From Marsupella aquatica (Eukaryota; Marchantiophyta), in the NCBI GenBank assembly GCA_973895155.1, contig OZ316899.1, positions 15,004,001 to 15,068,000 on the forward strand: 64,000 nucleotides of DNA. The letters run 5' to 3'. Positions 21,310 through 34,208 of the stretch are shown piece after piece. Within the stretch, counting starts at the first letter, position 1. Each line of letters opens with the position of its first letter. The position numbers and the translations under genes were made by a program. The notes under the pieces are model-generated. The model saw nothing but the letters and a program-made list of their open reading frames with translations. It was not told where the DNA came from and did no database searches.

Positions 21310-21475
21310 AGGTGAGCCCCTTACATGTCATTGGCTCCTTTACATGAGCCCCTTGCATGTCACTGGCTCCCTTACATGTCATTGGCTCCTTTACATCAGC
21401 CCCTTACATGTCATTGGCTCCTTTACATGAGCCCCTTGCATGTAACTGGCTCCCTTACATGTCACTGGCTGAGTA
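21310..21475. repeat. Minisatellite of CCTTACATGTCATTGGCTC units
   Basis: About nine imperfect units of 16-20 bp, such as CCTTTACATGAGCC, CCTTGCATGTCACTGGCTC and CCTTACATGTCATTGGCTC, form a higher-order repeat. They lie about 280 bp inside the left CACTA end. Subterminal position suggests either replication slippage or transposase-binding sites. Confidence 0.8.
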
Positions 21476-22156
21476 CATTAGTACTCTCCACCCTTGTGTG
21501 CGGGAGCGAAAGTTTAAGGTCTTTGTCTGCAGAGAGGGTTTAGCGAGGGGAAGGGAGGGGAGGGGAGGAGGAGCGAATGAGGTGACTATCGATAGTCGAT
21601 AGTTGATTGATCAAGGAGGGAGGAGGAGCGAATGAGGAGTGTGTCGGGATTTCTTCTCGCTACCACTCTTACTAGAGCTTTTAGGAAGGCGGAAGTGTTT
21701 ACGACCACACTTGAAGCGCAACGGCAGCGATTTTCAGTCGAGTGCTAAGTGCGAGAGCGAGTGCTCCCCGAAGGCATTGCGGGGGCATTGCGGTCAGTTA
21801 TTTTAGGGTCGGAGCATAAGTTTGTGGTGTGGGGGTCCATCTTCCGCCATCTGCTTTGTAAGTACTTACCTCTGACTTTGCCATGCGCAGCATTGGAATG
21901 GAGCTTTGCATGTCTGCTATCACAATGCTTGCTCTCGGTAGAAAGTGACAATGCGCAAATGCGCCCTAGACTTACTCTTTGCCTTGCGCGAAGCCTTGTT
22001 GTGGTCATGGTAGTCATCCAACACCTCTACAAAGTTGAGCTGCGGTGCTGGTCATCTCCGTCTCTCGGTAGGGTCTGATTGCTGCTATTGCCTTGCTTTC
22101 TTTCTCTTTGATATGCTACGGTAGGGTTAAGTTCTACTGGGTTCCCTGAGTTCTAC

Positions 22157-23745
22157 AGGGTTTCCTCTCTTGCTCAATTCTCTCCTCGCTCTCTCTCGCC
22201 CTCTCTCTCGGTCTTGCTCATCCATCGTCTCCGCTCTCCATTGTCCTCTCTCCTGCAGATTTTCTCACTCGCGATCCTCAAGTACGTACAAAATCTCTCC
22301 CTCTCTTATGCACGCCCATCACTATAGCAATCTGAGGTCGGGGCCGGGGTCAAACTTGGATTTCACTATGGAAATGTAGATCAAAGTATATTGTCGGCAC
22401 TTTCATTCTGCTTTGGCTGTGAAGCTTGAATCCCCACCATCCTTATACACTAATATTCTAGTGTGCGAAAGTGTTGTGCAGAACTAAGGTGGGGTGCGGG
22501 GGGTTTTTCTTTGCCTTTGCTGAGCTGCGATTTCAACTCAACGGTCCTGTATTCCATGTACAGGACATTAGTCAAATGTGATACTCTATAATGTACTCCT
22601 CCATGGACAACAGATGAGCCACAGAATTGATGAGCCACACTCTGTCTGTGGCACTCGCAGATCAATTTTCCACCCATTCGAGAGCTTTCTCTTTTGCCAA
22701 GCTAGGCACAAAGAAATCATTCCAGGGTTTCTCAACTCCTGAGGTCTGCAATCACTCAGAGCCCTCTGCATTGTCATTGCTTTGTCTTCACTGGTGGTCT
22801 CAGGGTCAGGCATTTGTGCTGCCATTGCCAATATTTTAATTTGCTGCTTGTAGACTCGCATGTTTGCTTCAATATGCTACTCTACAACTAAGTTCTATTG
22901 GGTTCTTTGACTTGTGAATTCCTTTATTCAACTGTGAAAATGCTAGCCCAACAATTGTCCACTTTTATTCTACACAATCTTTCAGGATTAGCAATCGAGT
23001 GTCCAATCTTAGAGTCATGGGTCTTCTCGCACGTCTGTACCAGCTTTGGTTTGACTACTTCAACACTGAGCAGAATTTTCTCCTTGCTTAATTCTCTCCT
23101 TGCTCTCTCTCCGTCCGTGTGTCTCTCTCCACTTTGTCAGTACTCTGTTTGTTTGTCTTTGCTCACCATCATCTTCTCTGCTGCAGAATTCTCTCTCTCT
23201 CAATCCTCAAGTATGTACAAAAATCTCTCCCTCTCTTATGCATGCCCATCACTATAGCGATCTCAGGTCGGGGCCAGGGTCGAGCCAGGATTTCACTATG
23301 AAAGTGTAGATTGGATCATAGTATAGTGTCGGCACTTTCATTCTGCCTCGGCTGTGGAGCTTCAATTGCTCTAATGTCATATACTAGTATTCTAGTGTGC
23401 GGAAGTGTTGTGCAGAACTAAGGTGGGGTGTCGCGTTTGTGCTGCCATTGCCAATATTTTAATTTGCTGCTCGCAGACTCGCATGTTTGCTTCAATATGC
23501 TACTCTACAACTAAGTTCTACTGGGTTCTCTGACTTGTGAATTCCTTTATTCAACTATGAAAATGCTAGCCCAACAATTGTCCACTTTTATTCTACACAA
23601 TCTTTTAGGATTAGCAATCAAGTGTCCAATCTTAGAGTCCTGGGTCTTGTGGCACGTCTATACCAGCTTCGGTTTGACTACTTCAACACTAAGCAGAATT
23701 TTCTCCTTGCTAAATTCTCTCCTTGCTCTCTCTCGGTCTGTGTGA
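22157..23745. repeat. Long direct duplications in the CACTA 5' region (blocks X and Y)
   Basis: Block Y (CT-rich start, then ACGCCCATCACTATAG...GGTCGGGGCC...GTGTTGTGCAGAACTAAGGTGGGGTG) occurs at about 22157-22497 and 23078-23432, with a partial third copy near 23697-23743. Block X (GCTGCCATTGCCAATATTTTAATTTGC...) occurs at about 22816-23077 and 23439-23697. The order is Y-unique-X-Y-X-Y'. No protein is supported here. It may be a multiplied promoter or 5' untranslated region. Confidence 0.75.
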
Positions 23746-24159
23746 CAAGACAAACCAATTTACGGGATGTGGTGGATAGGATGTTAAGGCTGGGTTGGGT
23801 TGATAGGGTAGGGGTTATTTGGGATATTTGATTGGATTTTATGTTTGGGGCGTCGATTGTATTCTACTGGCCTTCTTGCTGTGCTGAGCAATGTCCTGTT
23901 GTGGACTTTTGAATTCTTCTGCTGGTTCCCCTTATTTTCGTGGCCCCCAAAATTTATAAAAATTAATGTGTGAAAATGCTAGCCCAACAATTGCCCACCT
24001 TTAATGGCAGAAATCGTTCAGTAATTGCCTGTGTACAATCTCAGGGTCCTAAACTTAAAATTTCCTCCATGCACACAACCCGTCTTGAATTTACAACTTG
24101 AAATTACAGTTTCTCAAATCTTTGGTATTAATTCATAGTTTTAGTTTCTCATTCCTTGC

Positions 24160-24942
24160 ATGCTTCACTACGTCACTGACTCTGGCCATATTGTGTTGTT
24201 TTCTATCGGGGTAGAAGTCATGGCTCGTCCAAAACGGCCAGCACACAGAGGCGGATCACAGGTGAGGCACAATTCCATGAGTAGACATCATCATTGGTCC
24301 AATGCACAAATTCATCATAAAGCCGCTCATGTCTGTGCCATTTGTGATGATGGAGGTGACCTGGTCATGTGTGATGGCCCCTGCCTGAGACAATTCCATG
24401 TCAATTCCTGGTCCACTTACGCACCACAAAATGCATGCCCTGGGGCTGGGCTCCGGGGGGACCATCGGGGTGCTTGGACTTGCTTTGATTGTGCCACTAA
24501 TATCAGCAAGTGTGCTCAATGTGGCACAAACGACACTGTTGGGGGGGATCAACCAGAGCTGCGGAAATGTCCTGACAGGTTTTGTGTTCGTTTTTTTTGT
24601 TTGACATGCCTGCCCCATGATAACTCTCTTTGCCCACTACATATTTGTCCTGCTTGTGGGGAGCCTGATGATGACTACTGGATAGACATGGTCCATTGTC
24701 CCAGATGTCCCACGGCCTGGCACCATGAGTGTTTACTAGCCCTTCAGGCAGAAGGGTATGCATGTGACCGCCAAATTTATTCCCACTTTGCACACGGGGT
24801 TGATAGGTGGTTTTTGTATTGCCACCTCCATACGATTGACCCTCATTTGCAGACCCCTGCGAGAGACCACTTGACTTGGCTATTGCTGGATGACACCTCC
24901 AGCGCCAGCAACAAAACAAGTGGATCAGCACCAACAGGCTGA
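24160..24942 (+). CDS. PHD-finger protein carried by the CACTA element (EDM2-type PHD)
   Basis: The 260-codon frame starts at ATG 24160; an internal ATG at 24220 (MARPKRPAHRG) is equally possible. The first zinc finger is HVCAICDDGGDLVMCDGPC with a following QFHVNSW and WTCFDC. A second Cys-rich unit is KCAQCGTND, FFCLTCLP, HICPACGEP, MVHCPRCPTAWHHEC. Paired PHD/PHD-like fingers of this style resemble EDM2 and related readers of histone marks; that is recognition from memory, not a search. It lies between the element's 5' repeats and the BRCT gene and is not part of the standard CACTA gene set, so capture is likely. It has no internal stop. Confidence 0.7.
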   Translation: MLHYVTDSGHIVLFSIGVEVMARPKRPAHRGGSQVRHNSMSRHHHWSNAQIHHKAAHVCAICDDGGDLVMCDGPCLRQFHVNSWSTYAPQNACPGAGLRGDHRGAWTCFDCATNISKCAQCGTNDTVGGDQPELRKCPDRFCVRFFCLTCLPHDNSLCPLHICPACGEPDDDYWIDMVHCPRCPTAWHHECLLALQAEGYACDRQIYSHFAHGVDRWFLYCHLHTIDPHLQTPARDHLTWLLLDDTSSASNKTSGSAPTG

Positions 24943-25845
24943 GCTAAATGAATCCAACATTGCACATCTCACATTTTGGACTTTTTAATGAAGTGGGCAC
25001 CTCACTGCGCTGTCAACCATAGCTCAGAGACACCCCGCTGCAGTGAGCTATTGATCGACTTTGTGACTGCATAGTAAATTTGGATCTTGCTTTTTCAGTT
25101 CAGCCATACATGGTTCTGTCCTTATACTTTCGTACACGATGACACCTCCAAAACTAACTAAGTTAACTTATTTTTTGAAGACTGATTAAGTTAATTGCAA
25201 TTTCAAAGTTAGGGCCTGCACAAGGATGTCTGTGTTTTTTCCACTTTGAGTGAATCATGTGTATGGTAAGAGACCATAACTGTGAAAGACTAAAGATTCC
25301 AAGCAGACTGTTGCCTGGAGTAAAACAACATGCATGCATTGGAGTATGAAAATACATATATAGCTCAAATTATGTATTTGTTTCTGCTCTTAACAAAGGT
25401 CATCTTAAGTCGTGTGCCTGACCCATACATTTGTACAATTACAGATGTGACTGGAAATTGGGCAGTTGAATGATATCATTCTCAGTCCCCACCATTGTCA
25501 CGTAAGATACAGGTATTCGAATGTGAATTCAGCCTATATGCAAACAAGACAATATAAAGGGCCACATGTATGCTATGTGTATACTGAAGTAGGCTGTCGC
25601 TCTACTTTCATCAATGTAATTACATGAACACATGGTGAAACTAATTTGACTGAAGAGTATATGGTTTGTCCTATAACTCCGTGCTGGGATTTACTGCATG
25701 TATTGACTTTTGATCCTGTCATGTGGGCCACAATCAGGGAGCTAGAGTGCACTTTGTGTCATCAAAGAGCATTGGGCTGAAGCATTGAGGGGCAGGCAAT
25801 GTGGGCACTGGTATTTCTCTATTGGCTTTTATTACAGGAGGCATC
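24943..25845. other. Intergenic or intronic DNA between PHD and BRCT genes
   Basis: This AT-rich stretch shows no supported coding region. It ends in a polypyrimidine tract and acceptor (TTTATTACAG at about 25829-25838) just before the BRCT start codon, so part of it may be an intron of a transcript starting upstream. Confidence 0.5.
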
Positions 25846-26772
25846 ATGCCTTCCAAACGGAAGCGTGAACCTGTCCCCCTTCCAACTTCCCAGTGTGCTC
25901 CCATCTTCCAAGGGGTCAGAGTCTTTTTTGTCCCAGGTATTCAGAGTGCAAGATTGGATATCCTTAGGAGAAAACTCATTGAGTGTCACGGTACACAGAT
26001 ACAATCTCAACTACAGGACACTGAAGTCACCCATATTATTGCAGAAACATGGGAACATTGTCTGAAAATGGCATCTTGGTCGGTTTTCTATGACAAAGTC
26101 TTCTTGAGGCATGTCAAAATACTTTCAGCAGAATGGATGTCTGACTCCCTTAGAAAAGGGAGTGTCCAAGATCCTGATGATTATAATTTGTTTGAGAGCA
26201 AGTACAATAGCGTCCAAATGATGAAAGACAGTCGAGATTGGCACAAGGCTTGTAGAATTGCAGGGAGCGGTGGGAGTAGGGTTCCGTCTATTGACCAGAT
26301 CACAAAAGTATACAACAACATTATCCCATATGAGACAGAACCCATCCCAGACCGTACCATGTTCAGAGGTGTGAGGGCTGTTATACTTGACAAGTCTATC
26401 AAGCCATATAGGGTCTGTCATTTCAAGAGGGAGATCAGTAGAAGAGGTGGTACAATGATTGAGAAGCTCACTAATGAGACCACCCATCTCATTGCTCATT
26501 CATATTCTAAGGCATGCCGAGAGTATGGAAAGTCCACAGTACGATGGCTCATCACACATGGGCTGCGTGTGGTCTACCCTGAATGGGTCAGGCAGTCACT
26601 TTCAACAAATATGCGATTAGATGAGCATAAATATGATTTATATGAAATATGGCCAGCAAAGCCATTCATTCCCTATGACGACCCAGAATATGTTACTTCT
26701 GAGTTCCAGACCACGGATGAAGAGTTTTCTGATAGTGCGTATGATTCTGTTAGCCCTAATGATTATGAATAA
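25846..26772 (+). CDS. Tandem BRCT-domain protein carried by the CACTA element
   Basis: ATG at 25846 follows a splice acceptor. The 308-residue protein starts with a nuclear-localisation-like PSKRKREP. BRCT repeat 1 (about residues 20-115) has FQGVRVFFVPG, LIECHGTQI, VTHIIAETWEHC and ILSAEWMSDSLR. BRCT repeat 2 (about 180-285) has FRGVRAVILDK, ISRRGGTMIEKL, THLIAHSYSKA and VYPEWVRQSL. BRCT modules bind phosphoproteins or DNA ends. The N-terminal repeat resembles that of DNA polymerase lambda, but no polymerase domain follows. The frame is intact, unlike the TNP2 gene next door. It is probably captured. Confidence 0.75.
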   Translation: MPSKRKREPVPLPTSQCAPIFQGVRVFFVPGIQSARLDILRRKLIECHGTQIQSQLQDTEVTHIIAETWEHCLKMASWSVFYDKVFLRHVKILSAEWMSDSLRKGSVQDPDDYNLFESKYNSVQMMKDSRDWHKACRIAGSGGSRVPSIDQITKVYNNIIPYETEPIPDRTMFRGVRAVILDKSIKPYRVCHFKREISRRGGTMIEKLTNETTHLIAHSYSKACREYGKSTVRWLITHGLRVVYPEWVRQSLSTNMRLDEHKYDLYEIWPAKPFIPYDDPEYVTSEFQTTDEEFSDSAYDSVSPNDYE

Positions 26773-27180
26773 GGTCTCAACTGTCTGTATGCTAGATGGT
26801 TACATTTTTGAAATAAACTTTTGTGTGTTATTTTTTGTCTACAAGACATTACTCCTTTTCATCCTCCAAATGTCTTGGTTTTGCATGTGGAGATGTATGG
26901 CAGTGTATGATGTACGTTGTACCATTGACTGGTCAACGACCAAGCACTTCACTGATTATAGCAAGTCTGTTATGATGTTGCTGCCTGCAGTGAGCAGATG
27001 ATACGTGAGCAGGTCGGGCGCCAGCACAGAGTGGACTTGATAGTGAGTGTGTTTAGCGTTTGTGATATGTCCTTCATGAAACTTGCATGTGTCCCCTCCA
27101 TGTACTTAGAATATGCAATTGTATAAGCGTGTCTAGTGCAAAGGGTACATAGCCAAGGGGTGCCTACAACAGCTGAAGGT

Positions 27181-30100
27181 ATGGATCAAGCAAATGAGGA
27201 TGGACAATTGGGGCAAAGGAATCAGAGACATACCAATGAACTGCGACTCCCTTTGCATCACCCACTGAGGATTACACGTCATGACTCCAAGTTGTGGAAT
27301 AGAGAGGTGCTTAGAGCAAGCCGGGGCAGAAATGCCCGGATGAGATGCCCCTGCATGCAATGTCAAGGATACCACTCGATGACCCTGAACCAAGTGCATT
27401 CTCATCTTCAAAGGCATGGAAGACATCCAATCCGCAGGGTGTGGAATGTGCCAGAGGAAGAGGATTGATTGGATGATGAATGGAGAGCAGATTTTGAAAA
27501 TGTGAATACAGCAAGACGCTCTGCATTCTTTCATAACGTCACTGGTCATGCAGGCAACAATGCCGAAGATGAGTATGTTCCACAGGGAGGTCCCGAGACT
27601 TCTAATGAGGATGGGGCAGATGTTCCTAGGATGGTTTCGGACATTTTTCAAGACCTGGATGCACTTTATGAAGATGCAGAGGCACAGGGGGACGAAGAAC
27701 CAGACATGCAAGGTGCAGATCCATCGGACCAAGAAGAGTTTGACATTGGAGAAGGAGCTGGAGATGATGGTCAATTCTTGGGAACTCGGGCCTACTTGGA
27801 GGAAGCTACGTCCCCATTGTATGGTGGTGCAAATTGCTCCAAACTAGGGTTCATAGTGATGTTCCTCAATATATGTGGATGTCACCTTGTGCCCAACATA
27901 TGTGTAACAGAGTTGTTGATGTTCCTACAGAGGACAGTACTACCCGCTAGAAACATTGCTCCTAAGAACATGTATGAGGCAAAGAAGGTGATGAGCAAAC
28001 TTGGTTTGAATTATGTGTCCATCCATGCATGCCCAGATGGCCATGTACTTTTCAGAAAAGAATATGTTGATTGCCTATCGTGCCCTATCTGCGGAAAGCA
28101 CAGATATAAGAACGTGGGGAAGTCAACTCAACCTGCTAAGGTCCTACGGCATTTCCCTCTCATTCCAAGATTGCAGCGCCTCTATAGGTGTCCATCCATT
28201 TCTAAGATGATGACTTGGACCTCTGATCAGAAGAGTACAGATGGTTTGCAACATCACGTTGGAGATTCCAACCACTGGAAGTACATAGATGAGAAGTGGC
28301 CGGACTTTGCAGCAGAGAGCAGAAATGTGAGGTTTGGTCTAAGCCTTGACGGTGCTAATCCTTTTGGAGACAAGAACAACGTGTATTCTTGCTGGCCAGT
28401 GACTTTGATAAATTATAATCTCCCGCCTTGGATATCCACCAAGCGTTTTTTTGTGATCTTGTGTCTTATGATTCCCGGCCCAAACTCTGCTATAAGTGCA
28501 AACATAGATGTTTGGTTGGCCCCTGCGGTGGAGGAATGGGTTACTCTATGGACACATGGAGTTATGACAGTTGATGCACTTTGTGGACCTGGTAGACCGA
28601 GGACATTCGACCTACGTGCAATGTGTGTTAATTCAATAGCAGACTACCCTGGACATAGCATGATATCTGGGCAGGTAGGGAAGGGATATCTGGGTTGCAC
28701 ATGATGTGGCCCAGATGTTACATCTGAACAGTCCGTTTCCTTGGGCAGTATCAAATTCCAGGGCCACAGGCGATATCTTCCTGCCGACCACCCTTTCAGG
28801 CACAGGCAATCCCACATAGCCCGCTTCAACAACCAGAGGGAGCTTTGAGAGTCTCCTGTGTTGGTTAGTAGAGACCAACTTCTGCAGTGGGGACTGAACA
28901 AGGTGTCTTATGATGAATATGGTGCTTGTAGAGACGTGCCAGACGACCCAGCAAAGACTCATGGCATCAAAAGGCAGACAATGATGAACACATCATTGGA
29001 GTATTGGAAGGTAACATTTGCATATTCACTTGTACTCAGCGAACCTCTTCAGATCCTATGCACAACAGTTTTTAGTTCTTGTGTCTGAACCTAATTGTGG
29101 CAATCATGCGTACTTCATGGGTGCAGGATTTTGAGCCAAGCAAACATAACATTGATGTAATGCACATTGAGAAGAATGTATGCAAAAGTCTTTTGAAGTT
29201 TCTGTCGGGGGACAACGATACTGCAGCAGTACGAAAGGACCTTCAGGAGAAGGGCATTCGTCCTCAACTTTGGCTGCAAGAATCCCAGAATAGGCCGGGT
29301 GTGGTTTTCAAGGACCAAGCTCCATATGTTTGCACCCAGAACGAGTGGAACATAGTTTTGTCTAGGCTGAGTTCGTTCAGAGTACCCTCTGGGTACGCTA
29401 GAGCCTTTGCAAAGCATATAAGGAAGAAGAAGTTGGGAAGCATGAAAACTCATGACTTCCATGTTATGATGCAAGACATTCTACCAGTATGTCTGAGGGG
29501 ATTGATGCAAAACCCAGTTCGCAATGTCATTTTGAGACTGTGTCAGATCTTTCGTCGTATTTGTGTGAAGGTGTGGGACCCTACAACATTTCCTCAGTTA
29601 AAGGCAGATACTGTGCGTGTGCTTTGTGACTTGGAGATTTATTTCCCTCCAGCATTTTTTGATGTCATGACTCATTTGATCATCCATGCGGTTGAAGATC
29701 TAGGCCACTACGGCCCAGTGAGTACAAGGTGGATGTATCCGATGGAACGGTACATGAAGTTGCTAAAAGGCCATGTACATACTTATTACAGGCCTCAAGC
29801 AAGCATGGCTCTTGGTTACATTCAAGAAGAGACCTTGGGGTTCCTTACAGAGTACATGGCTGGTGTAGATAGTGTTAGGAGCAGGGTGTGGGATGCTGAG
29901 GAAGAAGAGGGGGTGGCTGGAGAGGTTCTTCAAGGCGCTTTTACTTCCTTGCAATTGTCTGCAGAAGTTCGTGATGCAGCACACTTATATGTCTTACACA
30001 ATACAGTCATGATGCAACCTTGGTGGCAGTGAGTACTCATGTTTCCGCACCCTCCCTGCATTCCTTCTTTATTCATATCCATTTTGGTAGGATATGTACA

Positions 30101-30893
30101 TTGTATTGAGAAATTGTTCTCATTGTCATCATGCAGGGAATACAATGTGCAGAAGGCCGCCCAATTAGGGTTAAATCACCAGGCATTCCCTACTTTTCCT
30201 GAGTGGATCAGGACAACAATTTGAGAGCATAGCAGGCAGAACCCAAACATGGATAGAGATGTTCTCCTCTTGTCTGTGCCTCCCAGACGTATTGTACAGC
30301 GGTATAAACGGATGAAAGCATATGGGAATCAGTACCGTGTGCATGATGATGAGGACAAGCATTTAGTGACATATAATTCGGGGGTAATATCTGTGTTTGA
30401 GCATATAGATGCTCAGAGCAACAGGGGCTGGATGGAGATGGGATATGTTGGGGAGTTGGCAGACATCTGGGCACTGAATTATGGGAACACATCACAACAA
30501 ATCATCCTAATGAAAGGTTCATGGGTGAAGCCAGATTGGCATGGGCCAAGAGCAACCATGAAACGGGATATGGATGGCTTTCTAATGGTCAATTTTAACC
30601 AAAGACTGGCAAAATGGATGGAGCCTTTTGTGTTCCCAAGTCAAGTCGAGCAAGTATTTTTTTTAGATGTGGAGGAGTCTCGTGGTTGGCGTGTAGTCTG
30701 CCATAGCTCACCTAGAGTTCGAAGGATGGAGGGTACTAAAATAGAGTTCAGTTTGGATGCACATGGGGCCTTTGAACAGCCGGCAGTAGACGTTGTACAT
30801 CGGGGCCAGGGGACCAGGGAGTACATCCCCTTGACAATGAGACAGACTTATGAGGGAGAGGTTGAAGCTGACATGGACGAAGATGATGAGTAG
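27181..30893 (+). pseudogene. CACTA TNP2 transposase gene, four in-frame TGA stops
   Basis: TNP2 cuts and joins the element ends. The N-terminal transposase-associated motif is MRCPCMQCQG with HLQRHGR (about 27340-27420). The core has FGLSLDGANPFG (catalytic Asp), WPVTLINYNLPPW, GPGRPRTFDLRAMC and DYPGHSMISG. Two introns are visible (GTAACATTTG at 29011 to GTGCAG at about 29127; GTGAGTACTC at about 30030 to CATGCAG at about 30136). Exon 2 begins DFEPSKHNIDVMHIEKNVCK and includes the DUF4218-like region; exon 3 carries a DUF4216-like domain (WVKPDWHGPRA, PFVFPSQVEQVFFLD). TGA codons at 27466, 28702, about 28844 and 30222 break an otherwise open frame. Confidence 0.88.
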
Positions 30894-31241
30894 TTGGATT
30901 TGTTTTGTTGTGAGTAGGTGACTCTTTGAAGTGCAATGAGTAGCAAGTATGAGCAATAAATGGATGACTTGTTTGTGCAACCGCAATAACTTGGTGAGTA
31001 GGATGCCAGACGAAAATGGCATGTGTGAGTATGAGAAGCAGGCTGTGAAACACCGAGCATGCATTCGCCAATGTGCCGCAGCCCTGTTGGGTGATGTGCA
31101 AGAGGCTATTTTGGATATGTAAGGGACTGTGCATAGTATGAGCTGTATGTGTATCTCGTTGTGTGCGTCTGTTCATTGTGTAGCTTCTGTAATGGACTAC
31201 TACATACATAACCTGTGTCGAATTTCATGTGGGTGTTGCAG

Positions 31242-34208
31242 TAACAAAAGTATCCCAACACTGTCGAAGCGGAGTCAGTGTAGACGGAAGACCTTCTGTA
31301 ATCCTGACGGACCTAGGCGACGCAGTGAGAGGTTGACTTCAAAGACCCCTATTTCAATGGCTGAATCTCCTAATAAGAATGAGGTAGAGGATTGCATGCC
31401 TGATGTTGGTGATACAGAATATGATCCTGACCAAGATCCGAATGCAAGTGCTAGCATGTCAGAGGATGATGACATGCCAAATCCTACCCCTCCACCAAAG
31501 CCTGCTTGCAGTAAGGCAACTGGGGGAACTTCTATGAGATCTCGACCGACGCCCTCTATATACTCAGCCCAAGCCCCAAGCAACAGCAATTGCAATAACC
31601 CACAATTTAATGCCCCCAACTATAACTGGCCGCAAGCACGACAGGGGGGCAATAACTATGGCGGGTCTATGGGTGTAGGCCCTTCTGCCAGCTATATGGG
31701 TCCAAGTTGGCCAAGTAAGTGTGAACATTTTAATTTGTTTCATGTGGACAAGTGTATTTTGAGCTCAAATTGGCTGATTGTGTTCCTCAATAGATGTGGG
31801 TCTGAGTATGACAATTTGCCTGGTCTGATGTGAATGGCAGACCCAATGTGGGACCGTATGCAGCCCACAAATATGTATGAAGGAGGGTCAATGGGGCCAT
31901 TGGGGCAATTCATGGGAGGTCCTCTCCCAATGGCGACAGGATGGCAAGGTTATGGTGGGTATGGTGGGAACCCAGCACCAGCACCTTCAGTCCAACCGAC
32001 ATAGAGTCTGCGGAGGGGAGGAGGTATTTTCTACAACAGTTCTAAGTAAGTATTGAAATCAGGTAGTTCACATAGACCATATGATATTAATGGTGTTAAT
32101 TGCATTTCTCTTTTCAGATAACCCTATCACACCCCGCTCAGGCCATGGGGGAGCAACTCCTGGATTTGCAACACCAAGTAGTGCGTCAGGGAGCACTGGG
32201 AGAGGTGAGAATGTGAAGCTGGGTACTGTTGAAGTTGATGATGAAGGCCGGATCACAACGATGAGTGCTGGAAAGAATAGATGGCACAATGACTTGCGAT
32301 TGGAGTGTCTACGGTGGTTGGACATTAGCTGTACTAACTTTAATTGTCAACATCCATCTGACTGGGAACTGGTTTGCAAATATATGCGAGACAAGTGGGA
32401 ATATTTGGGGAATTCTGGGAAAGGGGTCAGTGCTGATTGTCTTGCAGAGTATGGACGAACTATCATGAAAACAGAGAGGCATCGATTGCACAAAGCATGG
32501 ATTGCTGATGGTAGTAAACCACATGCTGAAGCACCCCCAAGTGTTCATGTAGAACAATGGGCTCGACTGAGAGGGACATTCCTATCTAGGGCAGGACAGG
32601 AGAAGTCTGCACAAATGATTGCTGCTAGAAATGCAGTGAAGAATCCTACGCTTACAGGGAGGGGAGGACATGCACCAGTAGTAGCCAAATTGGTTGGGTT
32701 CCCATGCCATACATATCTTTATTTACATTTCAATATTTGAGTGGACTGTATGTAGTTGTAGCAGCACGCTACGTTTAGGCAAGATTGACATTGAGAAACG
32801 TGTCTTGCAATGTTTATGTGCTCCAGAAAAAGCTTACTGGAGAGAAACCCACAAAAGAGGAGGTTGTGGCAGAAATCAAAAGGGTAAAGTGTGATGAAGG
32901 CAACATTGGATCTAAACAAGTAATTTAGGAGCATTATTGATGGACAATCTATTATACAGTCCTTCTTCAGATGTACAGTACTGTCAGCCCTTATGCAATT
33001 GTAAAATTGCTGAGAAGAGCCGTTTGGTTGGTGTATGTGATATATAGCAGGGAGCAGTGTCTACCCTTACAGAGATATCAGACCGGTTGAAGACTGTGGA
33101 GAACGCTTGGCCATCAGTAGAGACTGAGATCAAGAGTCAATTCAAGGACATAGCTAGTCTTCTTCAAAGCCAAGGATCAACCTTAAGGGAAGTACAAGTT
33201 GAACTACGTGAGTTGCGGGCGATGCACATTGCTGGCAGGGTTGAGCACCCAATTGCACATCCATATGAAGAGCCTGCAAATATTGTGGAAGTTGTGCCTA
33301 CAAAGAAGAGTGGTACGTGTCATCTGAAATCATGTTTAGTGTAGTGTGACTTTACCTAGGAATTTGAGGTTCATGGATGCAGGATGGTTCAGGTTCAGGT
33401 TCTAGACCCTGAAGGTTTGTTACACTGTGTATCAGGTGATTAGATTGCAGTGGCTGCAGCAGATCCAAAGATCATCAAACCTGGTACAACTGTCATTGAG
33501 AGTAAGTAAATGTTGGTTTGAAGACTCTGTCTGGCCTGTTAATGTGGTTGAGTATCTATGCCATGTACGTTCAATTAGTGCAAACTTGATGGTTTGTTGA
33601 CAGCTTTAGTGCCTATATGCTTAGTTGTAAATGAAGGAATTTGTGGCTGCTATTGAGGTACAGAGCCAGCACAGGAGGAGGTGCGCATACCAAATCCAGC
33701 AGGCAGGAAGAGGAGACGAAACTTAGAGGCTACCAAATTTTCAGATTCACAGGAGAAGCAAAGTGATGACAATGATATGATTTTCATAGACTCTCAGCCT
33801 CCCCCAGGTATTGGAGATGAGTTTTCTCAATCCCCACCACTGATGAACATGGGAAAGATGAGGACTAGAAACAGTGGGAAGGAGACTTTGCCTTACAAGG
33901 CACCAAAGAAGAAGAGAAATAACACTTCTCCAAAAGGGACAGCAGTGAGCATTGTAGCACAGTCTTCTAGGCTAATGGCAACTGATAATTCTGGTGTTTG
34001 TGTTGGGACCGGCATACTTCAAATTGAAGCAAGTACTTTCCATGGAAAGAGGGTACTTGCTGATCATGTTGTGTTGTTATTGACTGCTGTCAGTAAGCCA
34101 AAATATCTTCTACCCTTTCCAAACAAGGGAGATGATCCGCCACACATCCATCTTGTGGATGTTGTGGAATCATTTGTGATGTGGCCAGAGAAATTTGTAG
34201 AGTGTTAG
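31242..34208 (+). CDS. CACTA TNPA-like accessory protein gene, multi-exon
   Basis: The product should bind subterminal repeats and assist transposition. Exons inferred from acceptor/donor sites: 31242-31710 (basic, then acidic), about 31792-32047 (Met/Gly-rich; contains stops), about 32119-32690, about 32827-32927, about 33052-33311 and about 33663-34208. The third carries the plant Ptta/En-Spm-type domain (Transposase_24), with WHNDLRLECLRWL, EQWARLRGTFLSRAGQEKS and ARNAVKNPTLTGRGGHA; the fourth continues LTGEKPTKEEVVAEI. The last has RKRRRNLEA, then VCVGTGILQIEAS and HLVDVVESFVMWPEKFV, resembling DUF8039-type tails. Exon borders are approximate and some decay is likely. Confidence 0.6.

Noticed and set aside
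25846-26772. DNA polymerase lambda gene
   Set aside because: The first BRCT repeat is similar, but a second BRCT repeat follows and no polymerase X domain is present before the stop or nearby.
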